A stretch of DNA of 64,000 bases from NCBI RefSeq assembly GCF_034006335.1, contig NZ_JAWDIQ010000001.1; one strand, written 5' to 3'. The notes under the pieces are model-generated. The model ran no database searches and was not told the DNA's origin. It saw nothing but the letters and a program-made list of their open reading frames with translations. The DNA is from Paracerasibacillus soli. Its GTDB lineage: Bacteria; Bacillota; Bacilli; Bacillales; Amphibacillaceae. The position numbers were made by a program, and so were the translations under genes. This document shows, piece after piece, positions 8,420 through 17,623 of the stretch (its first letter is position 1; each line of letters opens with the position of its first letter).

Positions 8420-8706
8420 TAAATGGATTTGCACTAACAGATAGATTAGTATAACAAAATAATACATAAGAAGATAAGCCATGTTGATATCCTTGATAGT
8501 TAATAAAAGTAATGTTGTACGTGCTTCCAATCATATATTGGGGGCATATTTTCATTTATAAAGTTGAGAAAAAATTTGCTGTTAAAAAATGATGACAAAT
8601 TTGTTTGAAGATGTACATGCTCATGCAAAAGAGGGTTCTGAAAAGTTGGGTTCATCCAGAATAAGATATATTATAGTTAAAATAAAAGGAGTCTTAAATA
8701 TCTAAT
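8420..8706. other. Intergenic, no recognisable element
   Basis: About 290 AT-rich bases. A 28-codon open frame starting ATGACAAATTTG at 8591 is visible but has no ribosome binding site; I see nothing else. Confidence 0.4.
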
Positions 8707-8721
8707 TTGGGAGGTATGTAC

Positions 8722-9159
8722 GTGTTTATTGTGAATGTAGAGGGTGCCATTTATAAAAATGATAAATGGTTAATTATTGAACGAAGTAAAAAAGAAGAAC
8801 ATGCAGGTGGATTGCTTTCACTTGTTGGGGGTAAAGTGGAACAAGAAGGGAATACATCGGATATATTGGAACGAACGGTCATACGAGAAATTTATGAAGA
8901 AGTAGATATAAAAGTTAAAGAGGATCTAAAATACATACATAGTACATCATTTGTTACAGATACAGGTGAAAATGTAGTTGATATTGTCTTTCTATGTGAA
9001 TATAAATCAGGTAATGCAAGACCGAAAAGTCCAGATGAAGTAGAGGCTGTGAATTGGTTGACGGCTCGACAAGTCTATGAACACCCAAATGCCCCCGATT
9101 ATTTAAAAGAGAGTATTAGGCGAGCGGAGAAATCGAAGAGTGCAAATGAGTGTTTATGA
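8722..9159 (+). CDS. Nudix hydrolase
   Basis: A ~146-residue Nudix protein. The Nudix box runs from GGKVEQEGN to REIYEEVDI; the spacing is about three residues longer than the consensus and the usual Gly after EEx is Asp, so this is a variant box. GTG 8722 is preferred since GGAGGT (8710-8715) lies 6 bases upstream; the ATG at 8716 abuts that site. It hydrolyses a nucleoside-diphosphate-linked substrate that cannot be named. Confidence 0.8.
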   Translation: MFIVNVEGAIYKNDKWLIIERSKKEEHAGGLLSLVGGKVEQEGNTSDILERTVIREIYEEVDIKVKEDLKYIHSTSFVTDTGENVVDIVFLCEYKSGNARPKSPDEVEAVNWLTARQVYEHPNAPDYLKESIRRAEKSKSANECL

Positions 9160-9204
9160 GATGCTTAAGGAAGTGGAAGGTTTAATAGTAAATAAGTAAA
9201 TTGC

Positions 9205-9236
9205 AAAAAGGGCTAATCCTGCTATTAGCTCTTTTT
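9205..9236 (+). terminator. Rho-independent terminator
   Basis: A 13-bp stem (9205-9217 with 9224-9236, one G-T pair) ending in a T-run closes the Nudix gene. Confidence 0.75.
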
Positions 9237-9315
9237 TAATGAGGTTTTTATTAACAATAGGAACCTTATTATTTTAGAGAATAATAGCAGTCTGAAAAAA
9301 GGGCAAAAATATACC

Positions 9316-9372
9316 TTGACAATAATCATTTACAAATGTAAACTAAGGTTACACAAATCGATTACAAATGTA
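9316..9372 (+). promoter_or_regulatory. copYA promoter with two cop boxes
   Basis: TTGACA (9316-9321) and TAAACT (9339-9344) form the promoter. The palindrome TACAAATGTA occurs twice, at 9331-9340 and 9363-9372, exactly the CopY operator pattern TACAnnTGTA. The first copy overlaps the spacer and -10, so bound CopY would block transcription until copper displaces it. Confidence 0.85.
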
Positions 9373-9393
9373 ATCATGAGGGGATTGAAAGCC

Positions 9394-9848
9394 ATGAATG
9401 CAGAAATAGATTCTAAAATTACAGATTCTGAATGGGAAGTAATGCGTGTTGTTTGGGCGAAAGATCAAGTAACTAGTAAAGAAATTGTAGAGATATTACA
9501 ACAAAAGATGGATTGGAAACCTGCAACCACCAAAACTTTTATTGGGAGACTTGTGAAAAAGGGAATGCTTCATACAGAAGCAGAAGGGAAGAAGTATATC
9601 TATTCCGCCAATATAAATGAAAGTGAATTTGTTAAAGGTACACTCCATGAAGTTTTCAAGAATATATGTGATAAAGATGTTGGTAATACAATAGTGGACT
9701 TAATTTCAAAGGCAACGCTAAGTTTTCAAGATATAGAGAGATTGGAAAAGGCGCTTGAAAAAAAAAAGAGGTTGCGGTTGAAGAAGTCCCTTGTAATTGT
9801 ATTCCCGGTCAGTGTAAATGTAGTGACCATAACTGTTCATCTTTGTAG
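9394..9848 (+). CDS. copY: CopY-family copper-responsive repressor (one frameshift)
   Basis: Residues ~1-75 form the BlaI/CopY winged helix (KITDSEWEVMRVVWAKD, KPATTKTFIGRLVKKGML). The A-run at 9758-9767 is one base short; restoring it gives the C-terminal metal site PCNCIPGQCKC, a CxCx4CxC motif, followed by CSDHNC and TAG 9846-9848. As read, the frame continues past 9848 into copA without the cysteines. Start ATG 9394 has GAGGGG upstream. It should repress copYA via the two cop boxes and release on Cu(I) binding. Confidence 0.88.
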
Positions 9849-9875
9849 AAAAGTAGGAGAGGGAGCTGAAAATAA

Positions 9876-12335
9876 ATGGCGACAAAAACATTTAATATAG
9901 AAGGTATGACCTGTGCATCATGTGTACAGAACGTTGAAAAGGCAACTAAGAAATTGCCAGGTGTACAAGAAGCTCATGTAAACTTGGCTACTGAAAAACT
10001 GAATGTAAATTTTGATGAGAATACGGTATCCATTCAAGATATTCAAGCGGCCGTAGATAAGGCAGGGTATAAGGCTATAACAGATATGGAACAAAAAACA
10101 TTTGCTATTACGGGAATGACCTGTGCCTCATGTGTGCAAACCATCGAAAGAGCAACAAGGAAACTAGATGGTGTTATGGAATCTAATGTAAATCTAGCTA
10201 CAGAAAAAATGACAGTCAAGTATGATCCGACAATCGTGTCGATGTCAGGTATTACAGAGGCGGTATCAAATGCAGGGTATGAAGCAATTGAAGATACGGA
10301 AACGTCCGAAGTAGCAAATGAGGAGCAGGACAAAAAGCAAAAGAAAATAAAAGCAATTTGGAAACGATTTTGGGGTTCAGCAGTTTTTACTATTCCATTA
10401 TTTTATATCTCGATGGGACATATGGCGGGCTTGCCATTGCCAGAAGTAATTAATCCGGCGATACATCCTAAATGGTTTTCACTCTTACAATTTATTTTAA
10501 CGTTACCGGTTATCATTTTTGGATGGAAGTTTTTCTCGGTAGGATTTAAGACGTTATTTAGAGGACATCCGAATATGGACTCATTAGTTGCGTTGGGGAC
10601 TGGTGCTGCATTCGTATATAGTTCAGGGGCTACCGTTGCAGTTTGGCAAGGGCATGCGAGTTACGCAGGAAATTTGTATTATGAGTCTGCGGCGGTAATT
10701 CTTACCCTCATTACATTGGGTAAATACCTTGAGGCTCGTTCTATGGGGAAAACATCCGAGGCCATCGAAAAATTAATGGGATTGGCTCCAAAACAAGCAA
10801 TTGTTGTAAGGAATGGGGAAGAAGTAGAGATTTCTGTTGATGATGTTGTTGTAGGTGATGTTGTAATTGTTAAACCAGGTGAAAAAATACCTGTTGATGG
10901 TGTTGTAGTAGAAGGGATAACATCTATCGATGAATCCATGTTAACAGGTGAAAGTATTCCAGTAGAAAAGAATGTAGGCGATCATGTTATAGGTGCTAGC
11001 ATCAATAAGAATGGAACAATCCGATATCGAGCAACTAAAGTAGGTAGAGACACAGCTCTATCGCAAATTATTAAATTGGTAGAAGATGCACAAGGATCCA
11101 AAGCACCGATTGCTAAAATGGCAGATATTATTTCAGGATATTTTGTGCCAATCGTTATTGTCATTGCTATTGTTTCTGGTTTGGCTTGGTATTTTGGAGG
11201 ACAAACGGGACTCTTTGCTTTAACGATTACCATTTCTGTTTTAGTTATTGCATGTCCATGTGCGCTTGGCCTAGCAACTCCAACTGCAATTATGGTAGGT
11301 ACTGGTAAAGGTGCAGAAAACGGCGTATTAATTAAGAGCGGTGGTGCACTTGAAACAACCCATAAAGTTCAAACGATTGTATTTGATAAGACAGGTACAA
11401 TTACAGAAGGTAAACCAAAAGTTACAGATATTATTACTGTAAATGGTGTCAAAGAAGGAGAATTACTACAATTAACAGCTTCGGCTGAAAAGGGTTCTGA
11501 ACACCCGTTAGGTGAAGCAATTGTTAGAGGTGCTGAAGAAAGAGGCTTGGAATTTATAAAGTTAGAAAACTTCGATGCTATTCCCGGACATGGAATTGAA
11601 GTAACTGTAGACGGTAAAACGTTGCTAGCTGGAAATAAAAAACTAATGGACGATCGCAATATTTCTTTAAGTAAACTTGCTAGCACATCGGATAGTTTTG
11701 CTAGTCAAGGCAAAACACCTATGTATATTGCAATCAATAACAAAATTGCTGGTATTATTGCAGTTGCAGATACAGTGAAGGAAAACAGCCTAAAAGCTAT
11801 TGAAAAGCTTCATGAAATGGGAATCGAAGTAGCGATGATTACAGGTGATAATAAAGGTACAGCAGAAGCTATTGCTAAGCAAGTTGGAATTGATCGTGTA
11901 TTAAGTGAAGTATTACCAGAAGATAAAGCAAATGAAGTGAAGAAACTCCAAGGTGAAGGAAAGAAAGTGGCAATGGTTGGGGATGGTATCAATGATGCAC
12001 CAGCACTTGCACAAGCAGATATCGGGATAGCTATTGGGTCAGGTACAGATGTTGCTATGGAATCAGCAGATATTGTATTAATGAGAAGTGATTTAATGGA
12101 CGTTCCGACTGCTGTGGAATTAAGTAACTCTACAATTCGAAACATCAAACAAAACTTATTCTGGGCATTTGCTTATAACGTCCTAGGTATACCGTTTGCG
12201 ATGGGAGTTGTTTATCTATTGGGTGGACCATTATTAAATCCAATGGTTGCAGGAGCTGCAATGAGTTTAAGTTCTGTTTCGGTATTAGTAAATGCTTTAC
12301 GTTTAAAACGATTTAAACCATCTGTAATGAAGTAA
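9876..12335 (+). CDS. copA: Copper-exporting P1B-1 ATPase
   Basis: An 819-residue Cu(I) efflux ATPase. Two N-terminal HMA domains carry GMTCASC (Cys 13/16 and 83/86); the membrane CPC motif ACPCALGLATP is near residue 459, the phosphorylation site DKTGT near 504, SEHPLG near 545, and GDGINDAP follows. Length and all motifs are intact with no frameshift. It sits 27 bases after the true copY stop and is repressed with it. Two HMA domains are typical of the Bacillus type. Confidence 0.96.
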   Translation: MATKTFNIEGMTCASCVQNVEKATKKLPGVQEAHVNLATEKLNVNFDENTVSIQDIQAAVDKAGYKAITDMEQKTFAITGMTCASCVQTIERATRKLDGVMESNVNLATEKMTVKYDPTIVSMSGITEAVSNAGYEAIEDTETSEVANEEQDKKQKKIKAIWKRFWGSAVFTIPLFYISMGHMAGLPLPEVINPAIHPKWFSLLQFILTLPVIIFGWKFFSVGFKTLFRGHPNMDSLVALGTGAAFVYSSGATVAVWQGHASYAGNLYYESAAVILTLITLGKYLEARSMGKTSEAIEKLMGLAPKQAIVVRNGEEVEISVDDVVVGDVVIVKPGEKIPVDGVVVEGITSIDESMLTGESIPVEKNVGDHVIGASINKNGTIRYRATKVGRDTALSQIIKLVEDAQGSKAPIAKMADIISGYFVPIVIVIAIVSGLAWYFGGQTGLFALTITISVLVIACPCALGLATPTAIMVGTGKGAENGVLIKSGGALETTHKVQTIVFDKTGTITEGKPKVTDIITVNGVKEGELLQLTASAEKGSEHPLGEAIVRGAEERGLEFIKLENFDAIPGHGIEVTVDGKTLLAGNKKLMDDRNISLSKLASTSDSFASQGKTPMYIAINNKIAGIIAVADTVKENSLKAIEKLHEMGIEVAMITGDNKGTAEAIAKQVGIDRVLSEVLPEDKANEVKKLQGEGKKVAMVGDGINDAPALAQADIGIAIGSGTDVAMESADIVLMRSDLMDVPTAVELSNSTIRNIKQNLFWAFAYNVLGIPFAMGVVYLLGGPLLNPMVAGAAMSLSSVSVLVNALRLKRFKPSVMK

Positions 12336-12350
12336 AAAGGAGCGGTTAGA

Positions 12351-12628
12351 ATGGAAGATAAATTGGAACTTGAATTATATACAAGACCTACATGTTCAGA
12401 TTGCCAAGACGCCAAAAAATATCTATCTTCTAACAAAATTCATTATGTTGATAAAGATGTAAGCAAGGATCTTAGTTTAGAAGAAGATTTGAAGATGATA
12501 TCTGGAACTCGAATTGTGCCATGTTTGCTTTTTATAAAAAGGGATTATTCGGGAAGAGAAAGCTAGTCAAACATTTTATTGGTTTTGAAAATAATAAGGA
12601 AGAAATAATTAGCTTGCTAAAAAATTAA
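12351..12628 (+). CDS. Glutaredoxin/thioredoxin-like protein in the cop operon (one frameshift)
   Basis: A ~92-residue thioredoxin-fold protein beginning MEDKLELELYTRPTCSDCQD, with a CSDC redox pair at the usual position and a cis-Pro region RIVPCLLF. A T is missing from the run at 12530-12534; in the second frame the C-terminus continues GKRKLVKHFIGFENNKEE to TAA 12626-12628. It starts 15 bases after copA with its own GGAGCGG site, so it belongs to the copper operon, perhaps keeping cysteines of CopY/CopZ reduced (inference). Confidence 0.75.
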
Positions 12629-12775
12629 ATTTGATGATTCCTTTCATCTTAATTGATATTTGCCCTACCCCAGAGGAAATTATCTGTCCTTTTAAGGAGG
12701 TGGTGTAAAAAAGATAGATGAAGTTGTCCCCTAAAAGGCTATTAGAAAGAATAGCGTTTTTTAAAACAAATTACA

Positions 12776-12797
12776 ATACGTTACAGGGGTATGGTAA
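12776..12797 (+). promoter_or_regulatory. CsoR-like operator before copZ
   Basis: ATACGTTACAGGGGTATGGT resembles the GGGGTATGGT-type operator that CsoR binds upstream of copZA in B. subtilis, with a degenerate left half. No csoR gene is in the window. A second copper regulator controlling copZ separately from copYA would follow if it is real. Confidence 0.4.
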
Positions 12798-12838
12798 TGC
12801 GCTAATTGAAATTAATAAAATTTAAAGGAGGAGTTTAT

Positions 12839-13090
12839 ATGCAACAAGTAACACTTCATGTACAAGGAATGTCATGTGGATCTTGCGTTAATAAAATTGA
12901 GGGAAATGTGGGCAAATTAAATGGTGTGGAATCTGTTGATGTTCAACTTTCTGAAGGAAAAGTAAATGTAACATTTAATGAAGGTACGGTTAATTTAGGA
13001 GATATCAAAGGTACTATTAAAGATTCAGGGTATGAGGTTATGGAGGAATCTACTAAAGAAGATGGTCCAGGGTGCTCGTGCTGTCATTAA
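12839..13090 (+). CDS. copZ: CopZ-like copper chaperone with cysteine tail
   Basis: An 83-residue HMA-domain protein; the copper site is GMSCGSC near residues 10-16. It passes Cu(I) to CopA. ATG 12839 follows AAAGGAGGAG at optimal spacing. Unlike standard ~69-residue CopZ it has an acidic linker and a tail ending GPGCSCCH, which could add a second metal site. It lies 210 bases after the glutaredoxin gene, with a hairpin terminator behind it. Confidence 0.93.
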   Translation: MQQVTLHVQGMSCGSCVNKIEGNVGKLNGVESVDVQLSEGKVNVTFNEGTVNLGDIKGTIKDSGYEVMEESTKEDGPGCSCCH

Positions 13091-13097
13091 TTAGAAT

Positions 13098-13130
13098 AAA
13101 AGATCGTGCGCGTTATTAGCACGATCTTTT
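13098..13130 (+). terminator. Rho-independent terminator of copZ
   Basis: A perfect 12-bp stem (13098-13109 with 13119-13130), 9-base loop, and T-run. Confidence 0.85.
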
Positions 13131-13257
13131 TAATTTACAAGCATAATATCCCCATAAACAAATATGATCTTTTGTTTCGCTCATGTATCAAATTCCCTTC
13201 CCATTGATTTGCAAATTAAATTTACATAAATTATCTGAAATAACTGCTCCCCTTAAT

Positions 13258-13272
13258 TGAGAATTATTATCA
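13258..13272. promoter_or_regulatory. Fur box
   Basis: TGAGAATTATTATCA matches the 15-base Bacillus Fur consensus TGATAATNATTATCA with one mismatch. It lies 55 bases upstream of the flavin reductase gene, in promoter position, predicting iron repression. Confidence 0.75.
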
Positions 13273-13326
13273 TTTAGTGTATATTAGGTAGTAACGACAT
13301 ACATCATATAGTTAGGAGAATGTATT

Positions 13327-14043
13327 ATGAAAATATACTGGACTAAAATAAATAAGATTATTGAGGAAACACCTGAAGTTAAAACGTACTTATTGGACTG
13401 TCCGGAAGACTTTACATGGGAAGAAGGTGCCCACACTCATTTTGCACTAGAAGGTTTCAATGCTGGAGATAAACCAAACCGCAGCTTAATTCGACATATG
13501 TCAATTTCCACTTTACCACATGAGCGTTCAATCGGTATTACAACACGTATTAGGGAACAGTGCTCAGAGTTTAAATCAATTTTAAGAACACTTGAAGTTG
13601 GTAATGAAGTTGCGATATTTAAAACCCATTCGAATGTACCACTTAAAAGAGAGGGTAAAAATGTTTATCTACTGTCATCAGGTGTTGGTCTTGCAACATT
13701 CAGGCCACTCGTACTCGATTATTTCGAACGTGCTGACAACGTCAATCACATTCATTCCCTGAATATTGACTCATCAAGAGATTTCTTATTCACTAATATT
13801 TTTGCATCCGCACCTGACAAGAAGTTCACGTCTCAGTTCGTTGATAATCGTCATGACTACTATGAAGAAGTGAAAAAACTTGCTGCAGATAAAGAAGGAT
13901 TTTTCTATGTGGTCGGAAGTGATGAATTCCTTGTTCAGAACATTGAAGTTCTGCGTGAACAAGGTATGAAACCAGAACAGATTATGCTCGATAAGCGTGA
14001 ACAACAATTACCTAATTTTTTATCATTGGATTTGTCTGTTTAA
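13327..14043 (+). CDS. Ferredoxin-NADP-reductase-like flavin oxidoreductase, likely Fur-regulated
   Basis: A 238-residue protein of the FNR superfamily. RHMSIST (residues ~58-64) is the flavin-binding RxxS motif, SSGVGLATFRPLVLDY is the NAD(P)-binding Gly-rich segment, and FFYVVGSDEFL the C-terminal G-S/C element. There is no 2Fe-2S domain. The Fur box upstream suggests a role in iron acquisition, for example reducing ferric siderophore or haem-derived iron; the electron acceptor is unknown. Single gene with its own terminator. Confidence 0.8.
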   Translation: MKIYWTKINKIIEETPEVKTYLLDCPEDFTWEEGAHTHFALEGFNAGDKPNRSLIRHMSISTLPHERSIGITTRIREQCSEFKSILRTLEVGNEVAIFKTHSNVPLKREGKNVYLLSSGVGLATFRPLVLDYFERADNVNHIHSLNIDSSRDFLFTNIFASAPDKKFTSQFVDNRHDYYEEVKKLAADKEGFFYVVGSDEFLVQNIEVLREQGMKPEQIMLDKREQQLPNFLSLDLSV

Positions 14044-14105
14044 GCAAAACTTAGTATTACGCAATAAAAAGGAATATTTCATAACGGATGCAATTGCTAA
14101 AAAAT

Positions 14106-14150
14106 AAAAGCCTAATTCCTCACTAATTAGAGGACGATTGGGCTTTTTTT
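14106..14150 (+). terminator. Rho-independent terminator
   Basis: AAAAGCCTAATTCCTC pairs with GAGGA..ATTGGGCTTTT with a 2-base bulge, ending in seven T. Confidence 0.75.
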
Positions 14151-14267
14151 ATCGTCTAATAATCTAGAGGCTACTTTATTTCCCAATTGTGATATTAAGC
14201 GTATGGAATTAAAATTATGTTATACAGTAACAATTTGAAGAGTGAAAATTGAAATGGTGTGATAAGC

Positions 14268-15469
14268 GTGAATCCTATTGTAAAAGAACAAATTAATGAG
14301 GAACTTAGAAAGCAAATCAAAATAAATAGACATATTATTGGAGTAGCCGCAGGTTCCTGTTTAACTGCAAAATATGCAGAAGAAGGCGGGGCTGATTTTA
14401 TTTTAGCATTGAGCTCTGGTTACTTTCGTCAAAAGGGATTAAGTTCTCTTGCTGCATATCTTCCATTTTTAAATAGTAACGATACCGTAATGGAGTTTGG
14501 ATTGAAGGAATTACTTCCAAGAACCAAAATTCCTGTTATCTTTGGCCTCATGTCTACAGATCCAACGAAAAATATGGAAAAGTTTATTCAGCAAATTAAG
14601 GAAGAAGGTTTCGCTGGTGTTAATAACTATCCAACAATCGGACTCGTTGATGGCTTATACCGAGAGGCATTAGAAGAACAAGGTGTTTCATATACGCAAG
14701 AAGTGAAAAGTATTTCGATTGCAAATAAATTGGGATTGTTTACTGTTGCTTTTGTGTTTAATAAAGAACAAGCCATTCAGATGGTTGAAGCGGGGGCAGA
14801 TGTTATTTGCCTGCATTTAGGGTTAACGACTGGGGAAAACTCGGTTCAAAACAAATCCAGTCATTGCAAGCGGCAAGGAGTTTAGCTAAGGAAATCTTTG
14901 AAGTAGTGACAGCAAAGAATCCAAAGGTTATAAAAATGATTTATGGTGGGCCAGTGAATAAACCTGTTGATGTGCAATTTATATATGATGGAACAAATAT
15001 TGATGGTTACATTGGTGGTTCTGTTTTCGAAAGAATACCTGCAGAACAAGTTGTTTTACAAGTAACAGAATCCTTTAAAAAGACGAATGATGTAAAATAT
15101 GAGGAACTTATTGAGAAAATCATTAGTGGATTTACTACATCTGATGATTACATAGATTTTATAAAAAGATATGTAAGTCTCCACTACAAGGATGAAATAT
15201 CTTTAAATGAAATATCAGATATCCTCCATATATCAAGATCGTACTTAAGTACTTTATTTAAAAAGAATGTCGGGGTTTCATTTACTGATTATTTAATAGA
15301 ATTTCGACTAAACCGTGCGTTAGAAATTTACCAAGAAAAGAAGTTGCCACTGACGACTATTGCAGAGTTGGTTGGCTATCCCAATTACTCCCAATTCAGT
15401 AAGATTTTTAAGAAGCGGAAGGGAATGTCTCCACGGGAATTCATTAATACAAACATAACGACAAGTTAA
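14268..15469 (+). CDS. AraC-type regulator fused to a PEP-hydrolase-like TIM barrel (one frameshift)
   Basis: Residues ~1-275 form a TIM-barrel of the PEP_hydrolase family (GVAAGSCLTAKYAEEGGAD, GFAGVNNYPTIGLVDG, ADVICLHLGLTTG, MIYGGPVNKP, DGYIGGSVFER). Residues ~300-400 form an AraC HTH pair (LNEISDILHISRSYLSTLF and YSQFSKIFKKRKGMSPREF). One G is missing from the G-run near 14833. GTG 14268 is preferred, with GGTGTGA upstream; GTG 14259 is possible. The barrel is a paralogue of the enzyme at 16795-17623, so the regulator probably senses that pathway's substrate or product and activates the two genes downstream (inference). Confidence 0.85.
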
Positions 15470-15566
15470 ACAAACAAAAGCTCATATATTTTTTAATCTG
15501 GAAGCGTTAACATAGAACTTGTAGGAGAGATTACCGTATATAAAGATTGAAAAGGGAGTGATATGT

Positions 15567-16793
15567 TTGACTAAGACAATAGCATTAATCGGAACATTTG
15601 ATTCTAAAGGAAAAGAATTTCTATTTGTGAAGGAGTTAATCGAATCCTTAGGTTTTAATACATTCACTATCCATTCAGGTGTTTTTGAACCACAGTTCAT
15701 TCCAGATGTATCCAATGCGGATATTGCATTAGCTGCTGGAGAAGATATTAAAAAAATTGTGGAGCAAAAGGACCGTGCACATGCAACAGAAGTACTGTCA
15801 AAAGGGATGGAAATTTTACTCCCAAAATTATATAAAGAGGATAAGTTTCATGGTGTTTTATCATTTGGAGGAACAGGTGGCACTTCAATAGCTACACCGG
15901 GAATGAGGGCATTACCAATTGGTGTTCCCAAGGTGATGGTATCTACTGTAGCTTCTGGAAATACGCAACCTTATGTGGGAACGAGTGACATCGTCATGAT
16001 TCCATCTATAGTTGATGTAGCTGGTCTCAATACGATTTCTACAAAAATATTTACAAATGCTGTATTCGCTATTTGTGGGATGCTTCAGTTTGAACACCAA
16101 ATGGAATTAGAGCATAAGCCATTAATTGCGGCAACGATGTTTGGACTCACAACTCCTTGTATTAACTATGCTAAGGATTATTTAGAGGCAAGGGGATACG
16201 AAGTGTTGATTTTTCACGCTACTGGTATTGGTGGACAAACAATGGAACATTTAATTGAAAATGACTTTTTTGAAGGAGTCCTAGATATTACTACAACGGA
16301 ATGGGCGGATGAAACCGTTGGTGGCATTTTAGCAGCAGGCCCTCATCGTTTAGAAGCAGCGGCTAAATCAGGGCTACCGCAAGTAGTTTCTGTTGGCGCG
16401 ATAGATATGGTGAATTTTGGACCAAGAAATACGGTGCCTAAACAATTTGATGGAAGGAATTTTTACCAACACAACCCAACAGTTACGTTGATGAGAACTA
16501 CGGTTGAGGAAAATCAATTCATTGGCAAGCATATAGCTGATAGATTGAATCAATCAAATGGATATACTGCATTAATGCTTCCGTTGAAAGGCTTTTCGGG
16601 GTTAGATATAGAAGGTCAGCAATTTTACGGTCCGGAAGAAGATCAAGCATTGATAAGCACGCTAAAGGAAAGAATTGACGTAAATAAAATTCAAATAATG
16701 GAAGAAAATCTACATGTCAATGACAAGGAATTTGCAGAATTAGCAGCTGAAAAGTTAATTCAACTAATAGAGAAAAGGAAAGGGGAAAATTGA
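15567..16793 (+). CDS. Tm-1-like ATP-binding domain protein (UPF0261)
   Basis: A ~408-residue UPF0261 protein (TKTIALIGTFDSKGKEF at the N-terminus, SFGGTGGTSIATPGMRALP, ATGIGGQTMEHLI, MRTTVEENQFIGKHI). The family is homologous to the N-terminal half of the tomato virus-resistance protein Tm-1, whose C-terminal half is a TIM barrel like the next gene product. TTG 15567 is favoured by AGGGAGTG at 15553-15560. It is intact, and one base separates its stop from the next ATG. Its reaction is not established. Confidence 0.88.
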   Translation: MTKTIALIGTFDSKGKEFLFVKELIESLGFNTFTIHSGVFEPQFIPDVSNADIALAAGEDIKKIVEQKDRAHATEVLSKGMEILLPKLYKEDKFHGVLSFGGTGGTSIATPGMRALPIGVPKVMVSTVASGNTQPYVGTSDIVMIPSIVDVAGLNTISTKIFTNAVFAICGMLQFEHQMELEHKPLIAATMFGLTTPCINYAKDYLEARGYEVLIFHATGIGGQTMEHLIENDFFEGVLDITTTEWADETVGGILAAGPHRLEAAAKSGLPQVVSVGAIDMVNFGPRNTVPKQFDGRNFYQHNPTVTLMRTTVEENQFIGKHIADRLNQSNGYTALMLPLKGFSGLDIEGQQFYGPEEDQALISTLKERIDVNKIQIMEENLHVNDKEFAELAAEKLIQLIEKRKGEN

Positions 16794-16794
16794 A

Positions 16795-17623
16795 ATGATC
16801 ACATTATCGAGAGAAGAAATATTAAAAGGTTTTAGAGAAAGATTCGAAAATGGTGAAGTATTAATTGGTGTTGGTGCCGGAACAGGTATAACAGCTAAAA
16901 GTAGTGAAGCTGGTGGAGCAGATATGTTAATTATTTATAATTCTGGCCGCTACAGAATGGCAGGACGTGGCTCTTTGGCAGGATTATTAGCATATGGAGA
17001 CGCTAACCAAATTGTTCAAGAATGGGAAATGAAGTTTTGCCAGTTGTCAAACATACTCCAGTACTTGCAGGGGTAAATGGTACGGACCATTTAGAGTGAT
17101 GGATGTATTTTTAAAACAATTAAAAGACCAAGGATTTAGTGGGGTACAAAATTTCCCAACTGTCGGGTTGATTGATGGGGTCTTCCGTCAGAATTTAGAA
17201 GAAACTGGTATGGGTTATGATTTGGAAGTTGAAATGATTCGTCAAGCACATGAACTAGACTTACTTACTACTCCATATGTATTTGATGAAGAACAAGCAA
17301 CAAAGATGGCTAAGGCAGGCGCAGATGTACTCGTTGCACATATGGGGCTCACAACAAAAGGTACGATCGGTGCAAAAACTGCTTTAACTTTAGATGATTG
17401 TGTCGAACGTATTCAAGGTATTGTGAATGCAGGTCGAGCAGTTAATCCAGATATATTAGTTATTTGTCATGGAGGTCCGATTGCTGAACCAGAAGATGCT
17501 AAATATGTCATTAATAAAGTTGATGGAATTGTAGGATTTTTTGGTGCATCAAGTATTGAAAGATTTGCAGCTGAAAAAGGAATCAAAGAGCAAACCGAGG
17601 CATTTAAAAAAATAAATAAATAA
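16795..17623 (+). CDS. PEP-hydrolase-family TIM-barrel protein (two frameshifts)
   Basis: A ~276-residue stand-alone TIM barrel of the PEP_hydrolase/TIM-barrel signal family (LIGVGAGTGITAKSSEAGGAD, GFSGVQNFPTVGLIDGVFRQ, ADVLVAHMGLTTKGTIGAKT, VICHGGPIAEPEDA, VGFFGASSIERFA). A base is missing near 17031 and a C near 17086; reading across them gives PVVKHTPVLAGVNGTDPFR. It is translationally coupled to the UPF0261 gene and paralogous to the sensor half of the AraC fusion. The exact reaction is unknown; hydrolysis of a phosphoenolpyruvate-like or 1,3-dicarbonyl compound is only a guess from the family name. Confidence 0.85.

Noticed and set aside
9758..9767. Programmed frameshifting on the copY A-run
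   Set aside because: A slippery A-run could in principle shift, but the same single-base loss pattern occurs in many unrelated genes, so sequence error is simpler.
10043..12148. Several long minus-strand frames across copA
   Set aside because: They are antisense shadows of the intact ATPase, Ser/Thr/Pro-rich and without RBS or domains.
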